Below, in pieces: positions 4,897 to 6,432 of a stretch of 6,432 bases of DNA. The position numbers and the translations under genes are program-made. Location of the stretch: positions 1-6,432 of the forward strand of contig JAGCAV010000266.1 of assembly GCA_017652545.1 (NCBI GenBank), given 5' to 3'. The stretch is from Lachnospiraceae bacterium. Its GTDB lineage: Bacteria > Bacillota_A > Clostridia > Lachnospirales > Lachnospiraceae. The notes under the pieces were generated by a model. The model was not told the DNA's origin. It saw only the letters and a program-made list of their open reading frames with translations, and did no database searches. Position 1 is the stretch's first letter; each line of letters opens with the position of its first letter.

Positions 4897-6432
4897 CAAG
4901 AGTATCCTGCTGCTTAAGACGCTGCTTCTGTCCACGAGTCAGAAAAATATCTACAGACATACCCGGGATAAAAAGAAGAAAAGAAGGATCATCGGGAGTA
5001 CCATAGGAAGCGTTCTTCTCTATGCACTGCTCATGGCCTACTGTGTTGCGGTCTCAATCGGATACGGAATGGTCGGGCTGATCGATTCGGCTCCTGTGAT
5101 GTGCGGTCTCGTGATCAGTCTGCTCTCTTTTGTGTTTACACTGTTCAAAACAAACGGATATCTGTTTCAGTTCAGGGAATATGATATGCTCATGTCGCTT
5201 CCCTTTGAAGCGAAGACCGTCGCGGCATGCAAGTTCCTGTATATGTATATCAAGAGCCTGCCGTGGTATCTGAGCATAGCGGTTGCCATGATGGCCGGGT
5301 ACGGATATTTTGCCCGTCCGTCTGCCGTCATATATCCAATCTGGCTGGTGCTGTCCCTGCTGCTTCCGGTCATTCCGATGCTGGCGGCGGCATTCCTTGG
5401 CTTCCTGATCGCCAGGATCAGTTCCGGCTTCAGGAAAACCAATATCATTCAGACGGTCCTCACTTTCATCCTGGTCATCTTCTGCTTCAGTCTGCGCTTT
5501 TTCATCGAGGATCTGTTCAGAAACGACAAGGTGGAAGCGACCCTTCAGACAGCATCCCTGATGACCGGGCAGGCGGCAGACATCTACCGGCCTGTCAGAT
5601 GGTTCTCAGACGCGGTCGTCAAGCGCGATATCCCTGGCATCCTGCTTCTCGTCGGAGTCAGTGTGCTGCTTTTTGTCCTCGTGTTCAGTGTGGTGGGGCG
5701 TTCCTACAGGAACATTAACTCGGCCCTGAGGTCTCATGCGGCGTCAAAGAGCTACAAAATGACCGCGCAGAAAAAGAGAAGCGTCGTCCGGTCGATCGCA
5801 TATAAGGAGTTCAGGAGGCTGACCGGTTCCAGCGTATATATGACAAACGGAGCCCTGGGCATGATCCTGGCTCCCCTTCTGGGCATTCTCACACTTGTGA
5901 TCGGCTTTGACAGGATCGTGGGATTTGTCACACACGGCGCTCCGATCGACAGTTATATGCTTCAGCCTGCGATCCCCCTGATCGTCTACTTTTTTATCGG
6001 CATGCTTGCCACGACCGCGTGCTCTCCGTCTCTGGAAGGAAAAAACTACTGGATCCTTCAGAGCCTGCCGATCGAAAAGAAGACCATATACCAGGGCAAG
6101 ATGCTCTTCAATATGCTTCTGACCGTTCCGTCCATGCTGTTTTCGACCTTATGTCTGTGCCTGTCTATGAAGGTATCTGTTCTCCAGGCTGTACTGTACC
6201 TGATCCTGGGCTTTACATTATGTGCTTTTTCGACAGCCTGGGGCTGTGTCTGCGGCATCAGGCATATGCGTCTTGACTGGGAAAACGAGGTCGAAGTGAT
6301 CAAACAGGGCTCAGCTGTCGCCATCTATATGCTGCCCAACATGTTTGTCGTTATGGGCCTGACCGTACTGATGGTTTACCTCGGAACAAAGATGAACCAT
6401 GGCCTGCTGGCACTTATCATGATACTGATAAC
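4886..6432 (+). CDS. ABC-2-type exporter permease, 3' end missing
   Basis: A frame opening at ATG 4886, with GGAGG 6 bases upstream inside the ATPase gene, stays open for 515 codons to the window edge. After a basic N-terminus (residues 20-35) there are about 11-12 hydrophobic segments, near 37-60, 68-87, 124-142, 150-177, 188-206, 250-271, 324-343, 361-378, 406-426, 430-455 and 478-500. The protein has two similar halves: FREYDMLMSLPFEAKTVAACK (split at 96-116) in the first and NYWILQSLPIEKKTIYQGK at 387-405 in the second, each preceding a membrane helix. A KEFRRLTGSSVYMTNG segment (307-322) starts the second half, and LDWENEVEVIKQGS (463-476) is a late motif typical of these large Clostridial/Bacillota permeases. 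It would form the membrane channel with the adjacent ATPase. One polypeptide with two permease halves could pair with an ATPase dimer without a second permease gene. The stop codon is outside the window. Confidence 0.9.
   Translation, partial: MKNNKSILLLKTLLLSTSQKNIYRHTRDKKKKRRIIGSTIGSVLLYALLMAYCVAVSIGYGMVGLIDSAPVMCGLVISLLSFVFTLFKTNGYLFQFREYDMLMSLPFEAKTVAACKFLYMYIKSLPWYLSIAVAMMAGYGYFARPSAVIYPIWLVLSLLLPVIPMLAAAFLGFLIARISSGFRKTNIIQTVLTFILVIFCFSLRFFIEDLFRNDKVEATLQTASLMTGQAADIYRPVRWFSDAVVKRDIPGILLLVGVSVLLFVLVFSVVGRSYRNINSALRSHAASKSYKMTAQKKRSVVRSIAYKEFRRLTGSSVYMTNGALGMILAPLLGILTLVIGFDRIVGFVTHGAPIDSYMLQPAIPLIVYFFIGMLATTACSPSLEGKNYWILQSLPIEKKTIYQGKMLFNMLLTVPSMLFSTLCLCLSMKVSVLQAVLYLILGFTLCAFSTAWGCVCGIRHMRLDWENEVEVIKQGSAVAIYMLPNMFVVMGLTVLMVYLGTKMNHGLLALIMILI

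Noticed and set aside
4246..4935. Minus-strand reading frame (229 codons) opposite the ABC ATPase gene
   Set aside because: It lies over a complete ATPase gene with every motif intact and spans the ATPase/permease overlap; nothing in its translation resembles a protein family.
5227..5718. Plus-strand reading frame (163 codons) inside the permease gene
   Set aside because: It is out of frame with the uninterrupted permease frame that starts at 4886 and has the start signal and family motifs; its translation is rich in His, Pro and Arg with no membrane helices.

Overview
This window looks like a stretch of chromosome from a moderately GC-rich Gram-positive anaerobe, most likely of the Clostridia (Lachnospiraceae-like). 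The inference rests on strong AGGAGG-type ribosome binding sites, the split ABC-2 exporter typical of that group, an 11-helix bacterial Na+-coupled amino acid transporter and AT-rich promoters in an otherwise GC-rich background. No rRNA, tRNA, CRISPR array, transposase or phage gene is visible. Genus-level identity cannot be read from the sequence.

Two gene sets diverge from a control region at about 2549-2796. Leftwards (minus strand) lie an NSS/SNF-family sodium:amino-acid symporter (1166-2548), a fumarylacetoacetate-hydrolase (FAH) family enzyme (194-1075) and the 5' end of a TrmD-like tRNA guanine-N1 methyltransferase that runs off the left edge (1-160). The symporter has a good sigma-70-type promoter (TTGCGG / 17 bp / TATAAT) and a short leader with a terminator-like hairpin and T-run. 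The FAH gene has its own possible extended -10 promoter. The TrmD-like gene is outside the usual rpsP-rimM-trmD-rplS setting and may be a paralogue.

Rightwards (plus strand) lie an SPFH/band-7 membrane protein (2797-3822), a 64-residue Arc-like ribbon-helix-helix protein (3908-4102), an ABC transporter ATPase (4168-4896) and a large ABC-2-type permease that overlaps the ATPase gene by 11 bases and runs off the right edge (4886-6432). The permease is a substantial coding region that stays open to the window end. All four genes point the same way with short gaps, so one operon is plausible, although the ATPase has only a weak, distant ribosome binding site.

The most interesting signal is at the promoter of the rightward set. 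A perfect TTGACA -35 is followed by two tandem copies of TGATATCAAT, 11 bp apart, covering the -10 and the likely transcription start. Paired palindromic 8-mers one helical turn apart resemble the half-site spacing used by Arc, and the operon itself encodes an Arc-like protein. A testable model is an autoregulated SPFH-scaffold plus exporter cassette responding to membrane stress or a membrane-active compound. That function is inference; the motif and the gene order are seen directly.
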